DNA of 64,000 bases from Pseudomonas azerbaijanoccidentalis (GCF_019145495.1 NZ_JAHSTU010000004.1:310001-374000); one strand, 5' to 3'. Positions 8,040 through 18,505 are shown, numbered from the stretch's first letter. Numbers and translations: made by a program. The notes: generated from the sequence alone by a model not told the origin.

Positions 8040-8987
8040 CTATAAATTCCTGCCCTTGATCCGCTTGCTCAAAAACCCGAAATACTCCCCTCGCAACACC
8101 AACGCTTCATTCGCCAAATGATGCCTTCCCTCGGGCAGCATCAACACCTGTGGCCGATCGAACTTCGCCCGCAGCACTTCAAGGTTGTGCTGCCAATCCA
8201 CCGTCATGTCAGCCTGCCCCTGCACAATCAATGGCCGCCGCGTGCTGCCCGGTGCCGCTTCGATGCGTTTGATCCAGCGCGCCAGCGCCCCGACCCAGGC
8301 GGTCGGCAGTCGCAGCGGCTGCAACGGATCGGCCTGAAGGAACGGCAGAAAATCCGGATCGTTGGAGTTTTCGCTGAAGCGTCGGGCGATCGCTTTGACG
8401 AAGGGCTTGAGCAGGAAATAACTCAAATGCGACCAGCCCCAGGCCCGCGGCCGCACCAGCGGCGCCAGGAGAATCACCTGGCCCTGAGCCGGGCTGTTCG
8501 CCCCGGCATTCAACACATGATCGATCACAATGGCGCCACCTGTGCTCTGCCCGCACAGGTGCCAGGGTTGCGGCAGGTCGAGGGATTGCGCCTCGGTGAA
8601 CAACCCTTGCAAGGTGTCCTGGTACTCGGCGAAATCCTTGATGCTTGCCCGCTCCCCGCTGGACAGTCCATGCCCTGGCAGGTCGCAGGCAATCACCGCA
8701 AAGCCCTGATCCAGCGCCCACTCGATCACATGCCGATAGAGCCCGGTGTGATCGTAGAAACCGTGAAAAACAAACAGCGTCGCCTTCGCTTGCGCCGGCC
8801 GCCAGACCTGGCTGACCACTTCATAGCCATCGACCTGAAAACGCCCCAGGCCGCTGCGCACGTCGCGCGCCGAGAAATCCAGTCCGTAAAAACGCTGATA
8901 CGCCTGCGCCTGCGCTGACAACGGCTGACCCTCGGCCAGTGGCCGCAGGCTGGCGCGCAGATCGTTGGGGTCGAAGGTGGCGGGCAT
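8040..8987 (-). CDS. Alpha/beta hydrolase (monoacylglycerol lipase/lysophospholipase-like)
   Basis: 315 residues from the ATG at 8987, which has GGAA at a good distance; an in-frame ATG at 8999 has no ribosome site. Oxyanion-hole motif 'HGFYDHTGLYRH' lies at residues 75-86. The nucleophile Ser148 sits in 'CGQSTGG', the acid is Asp in 'GQADMTVDW' and the base is His in 'EGRHHLANE', so the triad is complete. The cap region and 'CDLPGHGLSSG' resemble the serine aminopeptidase S33/monoacylglycerol lipase group. No signal peptide is seen. The substrate is not determined. It is divergent from the DUF6436 gene. Confidence 0.92.
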   Translation of the reverse strand: MPATFDPNDLRASLRPLAEGQPLSAQAQAYQRFYGLDFSARDVRSGLGRFQVDGYEVVSQVWRPAQAKATLFVFHGFYDHTGLYRHVIEWALDQGFAVIACDLPGHGLSSGERASIKDFAEYQDTLQGLFTEAQSLDLPQPWHLCGQSTGGAIVIDHVLNAGANSPAQGQVILLAPLVRPRAWGWSHLSYFLLKPFVKAIARRFSENSNDPDFLPFLQADPLQPLRLPTAWVGALARWIKRIEAAPGSTRRPLIVQGQADMTVDWQHNLEVLRAKFDRPQVLMLPEGRHHLANEALVLRGEYFGFLSKRIKGRNL

Positions 8988-9083
8988 GAACGATTCCATT
9001 GCACGAAACGGACTTTATGGACCTGCGATATTCATCTGTCGCGGCAAGCATGGCAAGCTAGCCGACCTTCGAGGATTGAACCG

Positions 9084-9665
9084 ATGCGCTCGCCCTATCG
9101 CGCCACCCTGTTTGTCAGCCTGCTCGCCCTGCTGTGTGCCGGCGTGCTGTGGGCGGCTTACGACTGGTTTCAGGGGCGCTACCTGCGCGCGTTCAGCGAA
9201 CACACGGCGGTGTTCTCCGGCGACCCGCTGCGCTTGCCCGACACCCTTGCAGGCCCCGGCGCCATCCGACTTGTGCATTTCTGGGACCCGGCCTGCCCGT
9301 GCAACGTCGGCAATCAACAACACCTCAGCGAACTGGTTGAACAGTACGCGCCGCAAGGTGTTGAGTTCTACGCGGTGCAAAAAACCGGTAGCCATGGGCA
9401 GTTGCCAAGCACCCTGAGCCACCTGAAAACCCTCACGGTCCTGCCCGGCTCTGAACAAGTCCCAGCCAGCCCCGCCGTGGCGATCTGGGACCGCAGCGGC
9501 AAACTCGCGTACTTCGGCCCCTACAGCGAAGGCCTCACCTGCAACTCCAGTAACAGTTTTATCGAGCCCATTCTGCAAGCGCTGAACGAGGGCCGCGCCG
9601 TGAGTGCCACGCACACACTGGCCGTGGGGTGTTACTGCCCGTGGCCGGCCGATACAACGAAGTAG
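9084..9665 (+). CDS. DUF6436 thioredoxin-fold protein, membrane anchored
   Basis: 193 residues. One N-terminal hydrophobic segment (residues 8-26) should anchor it with the rest in the periplasm. The core looks like a thioredoxin fold: 'IRLVHFWDPACPCN' with Cys71-Pro-Cys73 where thioredoxins have CxxC, and a cis-Pro-like 'PASPAVAIWD'. Further cysteines occur in 'GLTCNSS' and 'VGCYCPWP', the latter a second CxC. A redox or metal-handling role is plausible but not shown. GAGGATTGAACCG precedes the ATG. It lies 110 bases upstream of the acylase gene on the same strand. Confidence 0.85.
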   Translation: MRSPYRATLFVSLLALLCAGVLWAAYDWFQGRYLRAFSEHTAVFSGDPLRLPDTLAGPGAIRLVHFWDPACPCNVGNQQHLSELVEQYAPQGVEFYAVQKTGSHGQLPSTLSHLKTLTVLPGSEQVPASPAVAIWDRSGKLAYFGPYSEGLTCNSSNSFIEPILQALNEGRAVSATHTLAVGCYCPWPADTTK

Positions 9666-9775
9666 CGACAAACGCCGCAATACGAATCCCTCCTACGGGC
9701 GATGCCTCTTTCCAGTGGGCCGTGGTAAACAGTGGCACCAAGGATTTGCTGCCACCATAACAACAAGGAGTCACC

Positions 9776-12187
9776 ATGAAACGTAGCCTGACCGCTCTCG
9801 GTTTGCTGATCGTCGCCGTCGCTGTCGCCGGCGGCGGGTACATCTACAGCAAGCAGCCGACACGCCAGGGCATGGTGGAACTGCAACACCTGCAAGGCTC
9901 GGTGACGGTGCGTTATGACGAGCGCGGCGTCCCGCACATCCGCGCCGAAAACGAAACCGACCTGTACCGCGCCCTGGGTTACGTCCACGCGCAGGATCGG
10001 TTGTTCCAGATGGAAGTGCTGCGCCGCCTCGCCCGCGGTGAGCTGGCCGAGGTGTTGGGGCCGAAACTGCTCGACACCGACAAATTAATGCGCAGCCTGC
10101 GCATTCGTGAACGCGCCGAAACGTACCTCGCCAACCTCGATAAGCAATCGCCGGCCTTCATCGCCATGCAAGCCTATCTGGACGGCATCAACCAGTATCA
10201 GGACAGCCACGCCAAACCCGTGGAATTCGACGTACTGGGCATCCAGAAGCGCCCCTTCACTGCGCAAGACACCATCAGCATCGCCGGTTACATGGCCTAC
10301 AGTTTTGCCGCGGCGTTTCGTACTGAACCGCTGCTGACCTACGTTCGCGACCAGCTCGGCAGCCAATACCTGAGCGTGTTCGATCTCGACTGGCAGCCCA
10401 AAGGCGTGCTGGCCAAACAACACAGCGGCGCCGCAGCCTCCCTCGCCAGCGCAGACTGGAAAGACCTCAACGCCCTCGCCCGCCTCAGCGAACAAGCCCT
10501 GGCCGACAACGGCTTGCCGCAGTTCGAGGGTAGCAACGCCTGGGTCGTGGCCGGCAATCGGACCAAGAGCGGCAAGCCGCTGCTGGCCGGTGACCCGCAC
10601 ATCCGCTTTTCCGCGCCGTCGGTGTGGTACGAGGCGCAGCTTTCGGCGCCGGGTTTTGACCTGTACGGCCACTATCAGGCCTTGATGCCATTCGCCTCGC
10701 TGGGCATGAACCGCGAATTCGGCTGGAGCATTACCATGTTCCAGAACGATGACCTCGACCTGATTGCCGAGAAGGTCAACCCGGACAATCCCAATCAGGT
10801 CTGGTATCGCGGTAAGTGGGTCGACATGGTGACCAGCGAACAAAAGATCGCGGTCAAGGGCCAGGCACCGGTCACCCTGGTATTGCGTCAGTCGCCCCAC
10901 GGGCCGATCGTCAACGATGCGCTCGGCAACAGCGTAGGTAAAACGCCAATCGCCATGTGGTGGGGTTTTCTGGAAAGCCAGAACCCGATCCTCGAAGGTT
11001 TCTATCAGCTCAACCGCGCCGACACTCTGGCCAAGGCCCGGGGTGCCGCGGCAAAAATCCAGGCGCCGGGCCTGAACGTTGTCTGGGCCAACGCCAAGGG
11101 CGATATCGGCTGGTGGGCGGCGGCGCAGCTGCCCAAGCGACCTGCCGGGGTGAAGCCGTGGTTCATCCTCGACGGCAGCAGCGCCGAGGCGGACAAGGAT
11201 GGTTTCTACCCGTTCAGCGCCAACCCGCAGGAAGAGAACCCGGCGCGGGGCTATATCGTCTCTGCCAACTTCCAGCCAGTGTCGGCGACCGGCATGGAGA
11301 TTCCCGGTTATTACAATTTGGCCGACCGTGGCCAACAGCTCAATCAGCAACTGAGCGACAAGGCGATCAAGTGGGATCTGGACGCAAGCCAGAAGCTGCA
11401 ACTGGGCACCACCACCGGTTACGGCCCGCGCTTGCTGGCGCCGCTGCTGCCGGTGTTGCGTGAAGTGGTGAGTGACCCTGCAGAATTGAAACTGGTGGAA
11501 CAACTGGCGCAGTGGAAAGGCGACTACCCACTGGAGTCCACCAGCGCCACCGTGTTCAACCAGTTCCTGTTCAACCTCGCCGATGCGGCGATGCACGATG
11601 AACTGGGCAATGACTTTTTCGAAACACTGCTCTCGACTCGGGTGATCGACGCTGCACTGCCGCGCCTGGCGGCGAATCCGGACTCGCCGTGGTGGGACAA
11701 TCGCAACACCCTCGGCAAGGAAACCCGGGCCGATACGGTCAAGGTTGCCTGGCAAGCCAGCATCGCCCATCTCAAGACCACCTTGGGTACGGACTTCGCG
11801 CAATGGCAGTGGGGCAAGGCGCACACGCTGACCCATGGCCATCCGTTAGGGCAGCAGAAGCCGCTGGACCGGATCTTCAACGTCGGCCCGTTCGCCGCGC
11901 CCGGCAGCCATGAAGTACCGAACAACCTGTCGGCCAAGATCGGCCCGGCACCGTGGCCGGTGACTTACGGCCCGTCGACGCGACGCCTTATCGACTTCGC
12001 CGACCCGACCCACAGCCTGACCGTCAACCCGGTCGGCCAGAGCGGCGTGCCGTTCGACAGTCACTATGAGGATCAGGCCGAAGCGTATGTCGAAGGGGTT
12101 TACTACCAGGCGTATCTGAATGATGAAGAGGTGACGGCCAATACTCGCAGTACCTTGAAGCTATTGCCGGCGCGGGGCGCTCAATAG
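9776..12187 (+). CDS. hacB: Penicillin acylase family protein, probable AHL acylase HacB
   Basis: An 803-residue Ntn-hydrolase precursor. An N-terminal signal/anchor (residues 5-22) sends it to the periplasm. The new N-terminal nucleophile of the beta subunit is Ser253 in 'FEGSNAWVVAGN', preceded by Gly252 as required for self-cleavage; 'SGKPLLAGDPHI' follows as in penicillin/AHL acylases. The alpha chain has 'RDERGVPHI'-like 'YDERGVPHIRAENETDLY' and 'VHAQDRLFQME'. In P. aeruginosa the gene at the same place beside spuH is PA0305 (hacB), which degrades long-chain acyl-homoserine lactones. Position and architecture support orthology; substrate range is inferred. The start has AAGGAG. Confidence 0.9.
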   Translation: MKRSLTALGLLIVAVAVAGGGYIYSKQPTRQGMVELQHLQGSVTVRYDERGVPHIRAENETDLYRALGYVHAQDRLFQMEVLRRLARGELAEVLGPKLLDTDKLMRSLRIRERAETYLANLDKQSPAFIAMQAYLDGINQYQDSHAKPVEFDVLGIQKRPFTAQDTISIAGYMAYSFAAAFRTEPLLTYVRDQLGSQYLSVFDLDWQPKGVLAKQHSGAAASLASADWKDLNALARLSEQALADNGLPQFEGSNAWVVAGNRTKSGKPLLAGDPHIRFSAPSVWYEAQLSAPGFDLYGHYQALMPFASLGMNREFGWSITMFQNDDLDLIAEKVNPDNPNQVWYRGKWVDMVTSEQKIAVKGQAPVTLVLRQSPHGPIVNDALGNSVGKTPIAMWWGFLESQNPILEGFYQLNRADTLAKARGAAAKIQAPGLNVVWANAKGDIGWWAAAQLPKRPAGVKPWFILDGSSAEADKDGFYPFSANPQEENPARGYIVSANFQPVSATGMEIPGYYNLADRGQQLNQQLSDKAIKWDLDASQKLQLGTTTGYGPRLLAPLLPVLREVVSDPAELKLVEQLAQWKGDYPLESTSATVFNQFLFNLADAAMHDELGNDFFETLLSTRVIDAALPRLAANPDSPWWDNRNTLGKETRADTVKVAWQASIAHLKTTLGTDFAQWQWGKAHTLTHGHPLGQQKPLDRIFNVGPFAAPGSHEVPNNLSAKIGPAPWPVTYGPSTRRLIDFADPTHSLTVNPVGQSGVPFDSHYEDQAEAYVEGVYYQAYLNDEEVTANTRSTLKLLPARGAQ

Positions 12188-12206
12188 ATTTGTATTGGCT
12201 GGGCTG

Positions 12207-12288
12207 GCCTCATCGCTAGCAGGCTAGCTCCCACAGGTCCGGTGTATGCAGATCCATTGTGGGAGCTAGCCTGCTAGCGATGAGGCCC
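12207..12288. repeat. REP pair (family 2)
   Basis: Two inverted units (12207-12237 and 12258-12288) share CATCGCTAGCAGGCTAGC and its complement, between the convergent acylase and GlxA-type regulator genes. Confidence 0.88.
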
Positions 12289-12310
12289 ACAAGACCCACG
12301 CATATCAGGC

Positions 12311-13276
12311 TCAAACCATCGCCGCAAAATTCAGCCTGAACTGCTGCGGCGTCACTCCCAACCTGCGGTTGAACACACTGCGCATGTGTTGGGCATCGCG
12401 AAAGCCGCACTGATAAGCCACGGTCTTGAGCGGTGCACGGGTGCTCTCCAGCATCACCCGCGCCGCATCGACCCGCGCCCGCTCAACAAACTCGGCAGGG
12501 GTGATTTTCGCTTCCTTGGCGAACACCCGGGAAAAGTTGCGCGCGCTCATGTTGGCAGCATTGGCCAGATCGGCGATGGCCAGGTCGCCCGTCAAGTTGG
12601 CCAACACGTAGTGTTGGACCATTGCCACGGCCGACGTCGGCTCGGCGTGAGGCGTCAGGAACGGGCTGAACTGTGACTGCCCGCCCGAGCGCTGGGTGAA
12701 CACCACCAATCGCTTCGCTACATTCAGCGCCACTTCCGGCCCGTGATCGCTACCCAGCAAATACAACGACAAGTCGATCCCGGCCGTCACCCCGGCTGAG
12801 GTATAGAGTTCGGTGTCCTGCACGTACAAACGATCGGCCTCGACCTGGGTCGACGGGCACAACGCCGCCAGCGCCGCCGCATCGCTCCAATGCGTGGTCA
12901 CCGTCCGCCCTTCCAGCAGCCCGGCCCGAGCCAGCATGAACGCGCCGTTGCAGATCGAACCAAAGCGCTGCGCCAGCGCGCAGGCATCCCGCAGCCAGGC
13001 ATTGAACGCGCCGCCAAAATCCATGAACGGCAACTGCGGGCCACCGGCCACCAACAGCAAATCGTAAGCCTGCAACGCCTCGCTGAAATGCCGATGGGCG
13101 TTCAGCACCAGACCATTGGAACAGGCCATCGCGCCGCGCTCCACGCCGATCACTTCCAGCCGATAGTGATCTTCGGGTGCCAGAAAACGATTGGCCTCGG
13201 AAAACACATCCATGGGACCGGTGACGTCCAGCGACTGAACGCCGGCGAAGACCACGATGGCGACGGTTTTATTCAT
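12311..13276 (-). CDS. GlxA-type AraC-family transcriptional regulator with DJ-1/PfpI domain
   Basis: 321 residues. Residues 1 to about 180 form a class-I-amidotransferase-like DJ-1/PfpI domain ('VAIVVFAGVQSLDVTGPMDVF', nucleophile-elbow-like 'GSICNGAFMLA'), normally a ligand-sensing module here. The C-terminal ~100 residues carry two AraC helix-turn-helix motifs ('IADLANAANMSARNFSRVF' and 'VAYQCGFRDAQHMRSVF'). Such regulators usually activate a neighbouring gene. It is divergent from the HD-domain gene at 13524, across 247 bases that also hold a REP-like hairpin, so that gene is the likely target. Ligand unknown. Confidence 0.93.
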   Translation of the reverse strand: MNKTVAIVVFAGVQSLDVTGPMDVFSEANRFLAPEDHYRLEVIGVERGAMACSNGLVLNAHRHFSEALQAYDLLLVAGGPQLPFMDFGGAFNAWLRDACALAQRFGSICNGAFMLARAGLLEGRTVTTHWSDAAALAALCPSTQVEADRLYVQDTELYTSAGVTAGIDLSLYLLGSDHGPEVALNVAKRLVVFTQRSGGQSQFSPFLTPHAEPTSAVAMVQHYVLANLTGDLAIADLANAANMSARNFSRVFAKEAKITPAEFVERARVDAARVMLESTRAPLKTVAYQCGFRDAQHMRSVFNRRLGVTPQQFRLNFAAMV

Positions 13277-13322
13277 GACGTGGATTGCCTTCTATGGCAT
13301 TGAATTGAACAACAGATAGCGC

Positions 13323-13362
13323 CCCGTAGCAGCTGCCGAGCTGGCGAGGCAGCTGCTACGGG
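13323..13362. repeat. REP-like hairpin (GTAGCAGCTGCC variant)
   Basis: A single inverted repeat: CCCGTAGCAGCTGCC pairs with GGCAGCTGCTACGGG around a short GC-rich loop. It lies between the divergent GlxA-type regulator and HD-domain genes, an unusual place because REPs avoid divergent promoters. Confidence 0.8.
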
Positions 13363-13523
13363 CTGTATGCAAACTTAGCCAATCCGGGTGTAACAAGCGA
13401 GGTTGGCGCGATATGCATGTTCATTGGCAGGGATCGAAGCCATGGATCGATTGTCCGGTTTCGGGGGTGCGAACAGACTTGAACCCTCAGCGCCGCCACG
13501 GCGCTCACCGAGAGGAATCGTCC

Positions 13524-14165
13524 ATGAGCACCACCATCGCCGGCATCAAAATTCCCGACAGCGCGTTGGCCAAGGCCACCACTGAATACATCCGCGACAT
13601 CGAATCCGATCTGCTCTACCACCACTCGCGTCGTGTGTTCCTGTTCGGCGCACTGAGCGGCGAACGCAAGCAACTGGCCTACAACCCGGAGCTTTTGTAC
13701 GTCGGCGCGATGTTCCATGACCTGGGTTTAGTGGAAGGTCACCGCAGCGACAACGAACGCTTCGAGGTCGATGGCGCCAATGCCGCCAAAGCGTTCCTTC
13801 AGCCGTACGGCTTTTCGGATGACGATATCGAGCAAGTGTGGCTATCGATTGCTCTGCACACGACACCGAATGTGGTGCACCACCTGCGCCCCAACGTGGC
13901 GCTGGTGACCGCGGGTGTTGAAATGGATGTGCTGGGCATCGACTACGCGGCATTTCCCACCGAGCAGCGCGAAGCGGTGGTGCATGCGCATCCACGGGGT
14001 GAGGGGTTCAAGGAGTGCATCCTCTGCGCGTTCGCCAACGGCTTCAAACACAAGCCGGACACCACGTTCGGTACGGTGAACGCTGACGTGCTGGTGGACA
14101 GCGAACCCGGCTTCAAGCCGATGAACTTCGTTGAGATCATCCGCAAATCGCCTTGGATTGCATAG
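13524..14165 (+). CDS. HD-domain hydrolase (cyanamide hydratase-like)
   Basis: 213 residues from the ATG at 13524 (GAGAGGA upstream); the longer frame from 13413 has no ribosome site. The HD signature is 'MFHDLGLV' with His65-Asp66, an upstream 'YHHSRRVFLFG' histidine pair (33-34) and later histidines in 'IALHTTPNVVHHL'. The 'HHSRR' plus 'FHDLGL' pattern resembles the HD subfamily that includes fungal cyanamide hydratase. The activity is therefore a metal-dependent hydrolase or hydratase; the substrate is not known. It is divergent from the GlxA-type regulator, a pairing that suggests regulation by a small metabolite. A REP pair follows. Confidence 0.88.
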   Translation: MSTTIAGIKIPDSALAKATTEYIRDIESDLLYHHSRRVFLFGALSGERKQLAYNPELLYVGAMFHDLGLVEGHRSDNERFEVDGANAAKAFLQPYGFSDDDIEQVWLSIALHTTPNVVHHLRPNVALVTAGVEMDVLGIDYAAFPTEQREAVVHAHPRGEGFKECILCAFANGFKHKPDTTFGTVNADVLVDSEPGFKPMNFVEIIRKSPWIA

Positions 14166-14174
14166 TCCTGAAAA

Positions 14175-14253
14175 TCAAAAGATCGCAGCCTTCGGTAGCG
14201 CCTACAGGAGTACTCATTCCTTTGTAGGAGCTGCCGCAGGCTGCGATCTTTTG
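14175..14253. repeat. REP pair (family 1, GATCGCAGCC type)
   Basis: AAAAGATCGCAGCCTTCGG.. and its inverted partner ..CTGCCGCAGGCTGCGATCTTTT form two units at about 14177-14206 and 14223-14252, between the convergent HD-domain and spuH genes. The first unit has GCGCCTAC in place of GCTCCTAC. Confidence 0.87.
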
Positions 14254-14256
14254 CTG

Positions 14257-15150
14257 TTACGCCGCTTCCGGCGCCTGCTGCGCGCGACGCACGTCCGGTT
14301 GTTTCCACGAGTCGGCAGCGCTTTCTTCGATGGCCTGCTGGATCGCCCGCTTGCGGTTTTCTTCGGCGCGGCGGCTGAAGAACCAGACCAGGAAGGTCAC
14401 GATCGACACCGCCAGCAGAATCAGACTGGCCACCGCGTTGATCTCAGGCTTCACGCCCAGACGCACCGCCGAGAACACTTCCATCGGCAGGGTTGTGGAA
14501 CCTGGGCCGGAGACGAAGCTCGCCAACACCAGGTCATCCAGCGACAGCGCGAAGGACATCATGCCGCCCGCCGCCAGCGATGGCGCGATCATCGGGATGG
14601 TGATCAGGAAGAACACCTTCCACGGCCGTGCACCGAGGTCCATGGCCGCTTCTTCGATGGACAGGTCCAGCTCACGCAAGCGCGCCGACACCACCACCGC
14701 CACATACGCCGCACAGAACGTGGTGTGGGCGATCCAGATGGTGACGATGCCGCGTTCCTGCGGCCAGCCAATCATCTGTGCCATGGCCACGAACAGCAGC
14801 AACAGCGACAGACCGGTGATCACCTCGGGCATTACCAGCGGCGCGGTCACCAGGCCACCGAACAGCGTGCGACCCTTGAAGTGGGTGATGCGGGTCAGGA
14901 CGAACGCGGCCAGTGTGCCGAGTGCAACGGCGGCAATCGCGGTGTAGCAGGCGATTTCCAGCGAGCGCACCACCGAGCCCATCAGTTGCGTGTTGTCCAT
15001 CAGGCCGACGTACCACTTGATCGACCAACCGCCCCATACCGTCACCAGTTTCGAGGCGTTGAACGAGTAGATCACCAGGATCAGCATCGGCAGATAGATA
15101 AACAACAAACCCACGACCAGCATCAGGCTGGAGAAACGGAAGCGCTTCAT
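14257..15150 (-). CDS. spuH: Polyamine ABC transporter permease SpuH (PotI-like)
   Basis: 297 residues, about six membrane segments. The EAA loop that docks the ATPase is 'IEEAAMDLGARPWKVFFLI'. It is the second inner-membrane permease subunit for spermidine/putrescine uptake. The ATG overlaps the stop of spuG by four bases (ATGA), so translation is coupled. A hydrophilic tail after the last helix ('VWFFSRRAEENRKRAIQQA') is somewhat long. It is the last gene of the spu transcription unit and is followed by a REP pair. The assignment rests on the complete spuB-H order, which matches P. aeruginosa. Confidence 0.95.
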   Translation of the reverse strand: MKRFRFSSLMLVVGLLFIYLPMLILVIYSFNASKLVTVWGGWSIKWYVGLMDNTQLMGSVVRSLEIACYTAIAAVALGTLAAFVLTRITHFKGRTLFGGLVTAPLVMPEVITGLSLLLLFVAMAQMIGWPQERGIVTIWIAHTTFCAAYVAVVVSARLRELDLSIEEAAMDLGARPWKVFFLITIPMIAPSLAAGGMMSFALSLDDLVLASFVSGPGSTTLPMEVFSAVRLGVKPEINAVASLILLAVSIVTFLVWFFSRRAEENRKRAIQQAIEESAADSWKQPDVRRAQQAPEAA

Positions 15151-16067
15151 TCTTTACCCTCCATTTCCTTGGCCTGACTGCGGTTGAACAGGATGATCGG
15201 CACAATCAGGATCGCCAGCATCACCACCGCCAGGGCGGACGCCACCGGCCAGTCACGGTTGTTGAAGAACTCTTGCCAGAGCACTTTACCGATCATCAGG
15301 GTTTCCGGGCCGCCGAGCAGTTCCGGAATCACGAACTCACCCACTACCGGGATGAACACCAGCATGCAGCCAGCGATGATGCCGTTTTTCGACAACGGCA
15401 CGGTGATTTTCCAGAAGCTGTTGAAGGTGCTCGAACCGAGGTCCGAAGCGGCTTCGAGCAGGCTAGTGTCGTGCTTCACCAGGTTGGCGTACAGCGGCAG
15501 GATCATGAACGGCAGGTACGAATAAACCACACCAATGTACACCGCGAGGTTGGTGTTGAGGATCTGCAGCGGCTCGTCGATCCAGCCCATGCTCATCAGG
15601 AAACCGTTGAGCAGGCCGTTGTTGCTGAGGATGCCCATCCACGCGTAGACGCGGATCAGGATCGCGGTCCAGGTCGGCATCATGATCAGCAGCACCAGCA
15701 CCGTTTGCAGCTCTTTACGGGCGCTGGCGATGGCGTAGGCCATCGGGTAGCCAATCACGAGGCAGAGGATGGTGCTGATCAGCGCCATCTTCAGCGAGCC
15801 AAGGTACGCGGCGATGTACAACTCGTCGTCGCCCAGCATCGCGTAGTTGCCCAGGTTCAGCAGCAACTGCAGCTTCTGTTCGGCGTAGCTGTAGATTTCG
15901 GTGTACGGCGGGATGGCCACGTCGGCTTCGGCGAAGCTGATCTTCAAGACGATGAAGAACGGCAACATGAAGAACAGGAACAGCCAGATGAATGGAACCC
16001 CGATGACCAGTTGGCGGCCACCGGGAATTATTCGATTGAGACGGCGTTTGAATTTGCGCATGTTCAT
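15147..16067 (-). CDS. spuG: Polyamine ABC transporter permease SpuG (PotH-like)
   Basis: 306 residues with about six membrane helices. A basic N-terminus ('MNMRKFKRRLNRIIPGGRQL') precedes the first helix. The EAA motif is 'LLEAASDLGSSTFNSFWKI'. It forms the membrane channel with SpuH and is energised by SpuF. Both ends overlap their neighbours by four bases (spuF stop/spuG start and spuG stop/spuH start), showing a tightly coupled operon. Confidence 0.95.
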   Translation of the reverse strand: MNMRKFKRRLNRIIPGGRQLVIGVPFIWLFLFFMLPFFIVLKISFAEADVAIPPYTEIYSYAEQKLQLLLNLGNYAMLGDDELYIAAYLGSLKMALISTILCLVIGYPMAYAIASARKELQTVLVLLIMMPTWTAILIRVYAWMGILSNNGLLNGFLMSMGWIDEPLQILNTNLAVYIGVVYSYLPFMILPLYANLVKHDTSLLEAASDLGSSTFNSFWKITVPLSKNGIIAGCMLVFIPVVGEFVIPELLGGPETLMIGKVLWQEFFNNRDWPVASALAVVMLAILIVPIILFNRSQAKEMEGKE

Positions 16068-17206
16068 GAGCGAAGCACCACGCCGCTGTCGTCTTCCCAG
16101 TACACGTAGACCTGATCACCCCAGGTCGGACGAGCACCACGACGCTCGGCGTTGGCCACGAACGACTGCACCAGCTTGCCGCTTGGCAGTTCGACGTAGA
16201 ACACCGAGTGCCCGCCCAGGTAGGCGATGTCGTGGACCTTGCCACTGGACCAGTTGTACTGGCAGGTCGGCATGTCGGCGGTGACCAGCAGTTTCTCGGG
16301 ACGGATCGCGTAGGTGACCGACTTGTCCTGCACCGAAGTGCTGATGCCGTGGCCGACGTAGATCTGGCGATCCAGGTCTTTGCAGGTAATGATCGCGTGG
16401 CCTTCGGCGTCGTCGATCACTTCGCCTTCGAAGATGTTCACGTTACCGATGAATTCGCAGACCAGGCGGCTGGTCGGGGTTTCGTAGATGTCGATCGGGC
16501 TGCCGATCTGGGCGATCCAGCCCAGGTGCATGATCGCGATGCGCTCGGCCATGGTCATGGCCTCTTCCTGGTCGTGGGTCACCATGACGCAGGTTACGCC
16601 GACGCGCTCGATGATCTCGACCAGCTCCAGCTGCATTTGCGAACGCAGTTTCTTGTCCAGTGCACCCATTGGCTCGTCGAGCAGCAGCAGCTTCGGACGC
16701 TTGGCCAGGGAACGGGCCAATGCCACACGCTGACGCTGACCACCGGACAACTGATGCGGCTTGCGCTTGGCGTACTGGCTCATCTGCACCAGCTTGAGCA
16801 TGTCGGCCACGCGGGCATCGATTTCGGCGGCAGGCAGTTTGTCCTGCTTGAGGCCGAAGGCGATGTTCTGCGCCACCGTCATGTGCGGGAACAGGGCGTA
16901 GGACTGGAACATCATGTTGATCGGCCGCTCGTACGGCGGCATGTCGGTGATGTCTACGCCATCGAGGAAAATGCGCCCCTCCGTGGGCCGTTCGAAACCT
17001 GCGAGCATACGCAGCAAGGTGGACTTGCCCGATCCCGAACCGCCGAGCAAGGCGAAAATCTCGCCTTTCTTGATTTCCAGGGACACATCGTCCACGGCAA
17101 TCGTCTCGTCGAACTTCTTCGTGACCCGGTCGATTTTGACCAGCACCTGTTTAGGTGACTGGTCGCCCTCGAGGGCTTTCTTATAGGCGCCGGAGGCAAC
17201 TGCCAT
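16064..17206 (-). CDS. spuF: Polyamine ABC transporter ATP-binding protein SpuF (PotG-like)
   Basis: 380 residues. Walker A 'GGSGSGKST' lies at residues 55-63; the signature 'LSGGQRQRVALARS' and Walker B 'LLLLDEPMGALD' follow, with the switch histidine in 'MVTHDQEEAM'. A C-terminal TOBE-type regulatory domain (from about residue 300, 'YAIRPEKLLV') is typical of the PotA/PotG group. It powers SpuG/SpuH. GGGAG precedes the ATG. 73 bases separate it from spuE. Confidence 0.96.
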   Translation of the reverse strand: MAVASGAYKKALEGDQSPKQVLVKIDRVTKKFDETIAVDDVSLEIKKGEIFALLGGSGSGKSTLLRMLAGFERPTEGRIFLDGVDITDMPPYERPINMMFQSYALFPHMTVAQNIAFGLKQDKLPAAEIDARVADMLKLVQMSQYAKRKPHQLSGGQRQRVALARSLAKRPKLLLLDEPMGALDKKLRSQMQLELVEIIERVGVTCVMVTHDQEEAMTMAERIAIMHLGWIAQIGSPIDIYETPTSRLVCEFIGNVNIFEGEVIDDAEGHAIITCKDLDRQIYVGHGISTSVQDKSVTYAIRPEKLLVTADMPTCQYNWSSGKVHDIAYLGGHSVFYVELPSGKLVQSFVANAERRGARPTWGDQVYVYWEDDSGVVLRS

Positions 17207-17279
17207 TTACGAAACTCCCAGAAAAAAAGAGTGCAGTTCGCTCAAGGTGAGCCAACCTTGGATAGTTTGAGCGTTGAAG

Positions 17280-18419
<1,140 letters not shown>

Positions 18420-18505
18420 TTACATGACAGCCATCGCTGCCTGGCAACAAAACCGGCGCGCAACTTACCCTCGAAAAACCGTTCCAGCAAAACTTTTATG
18501 CAGAT

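Noticed and set aside
10085..11842. A 585-codon open frame opposite hacB
   Set aside because: Antisense shadow of the acylase; no recognisable motifs and wrong amino-acid balance.
16208..17158. Long open frames opposite spuF, spuC, spuB, gspE-like and gcvP genes
   Set aside because: All have the antisense look (His/Gln/Arg-rich) and lie over genes with clear motifs.
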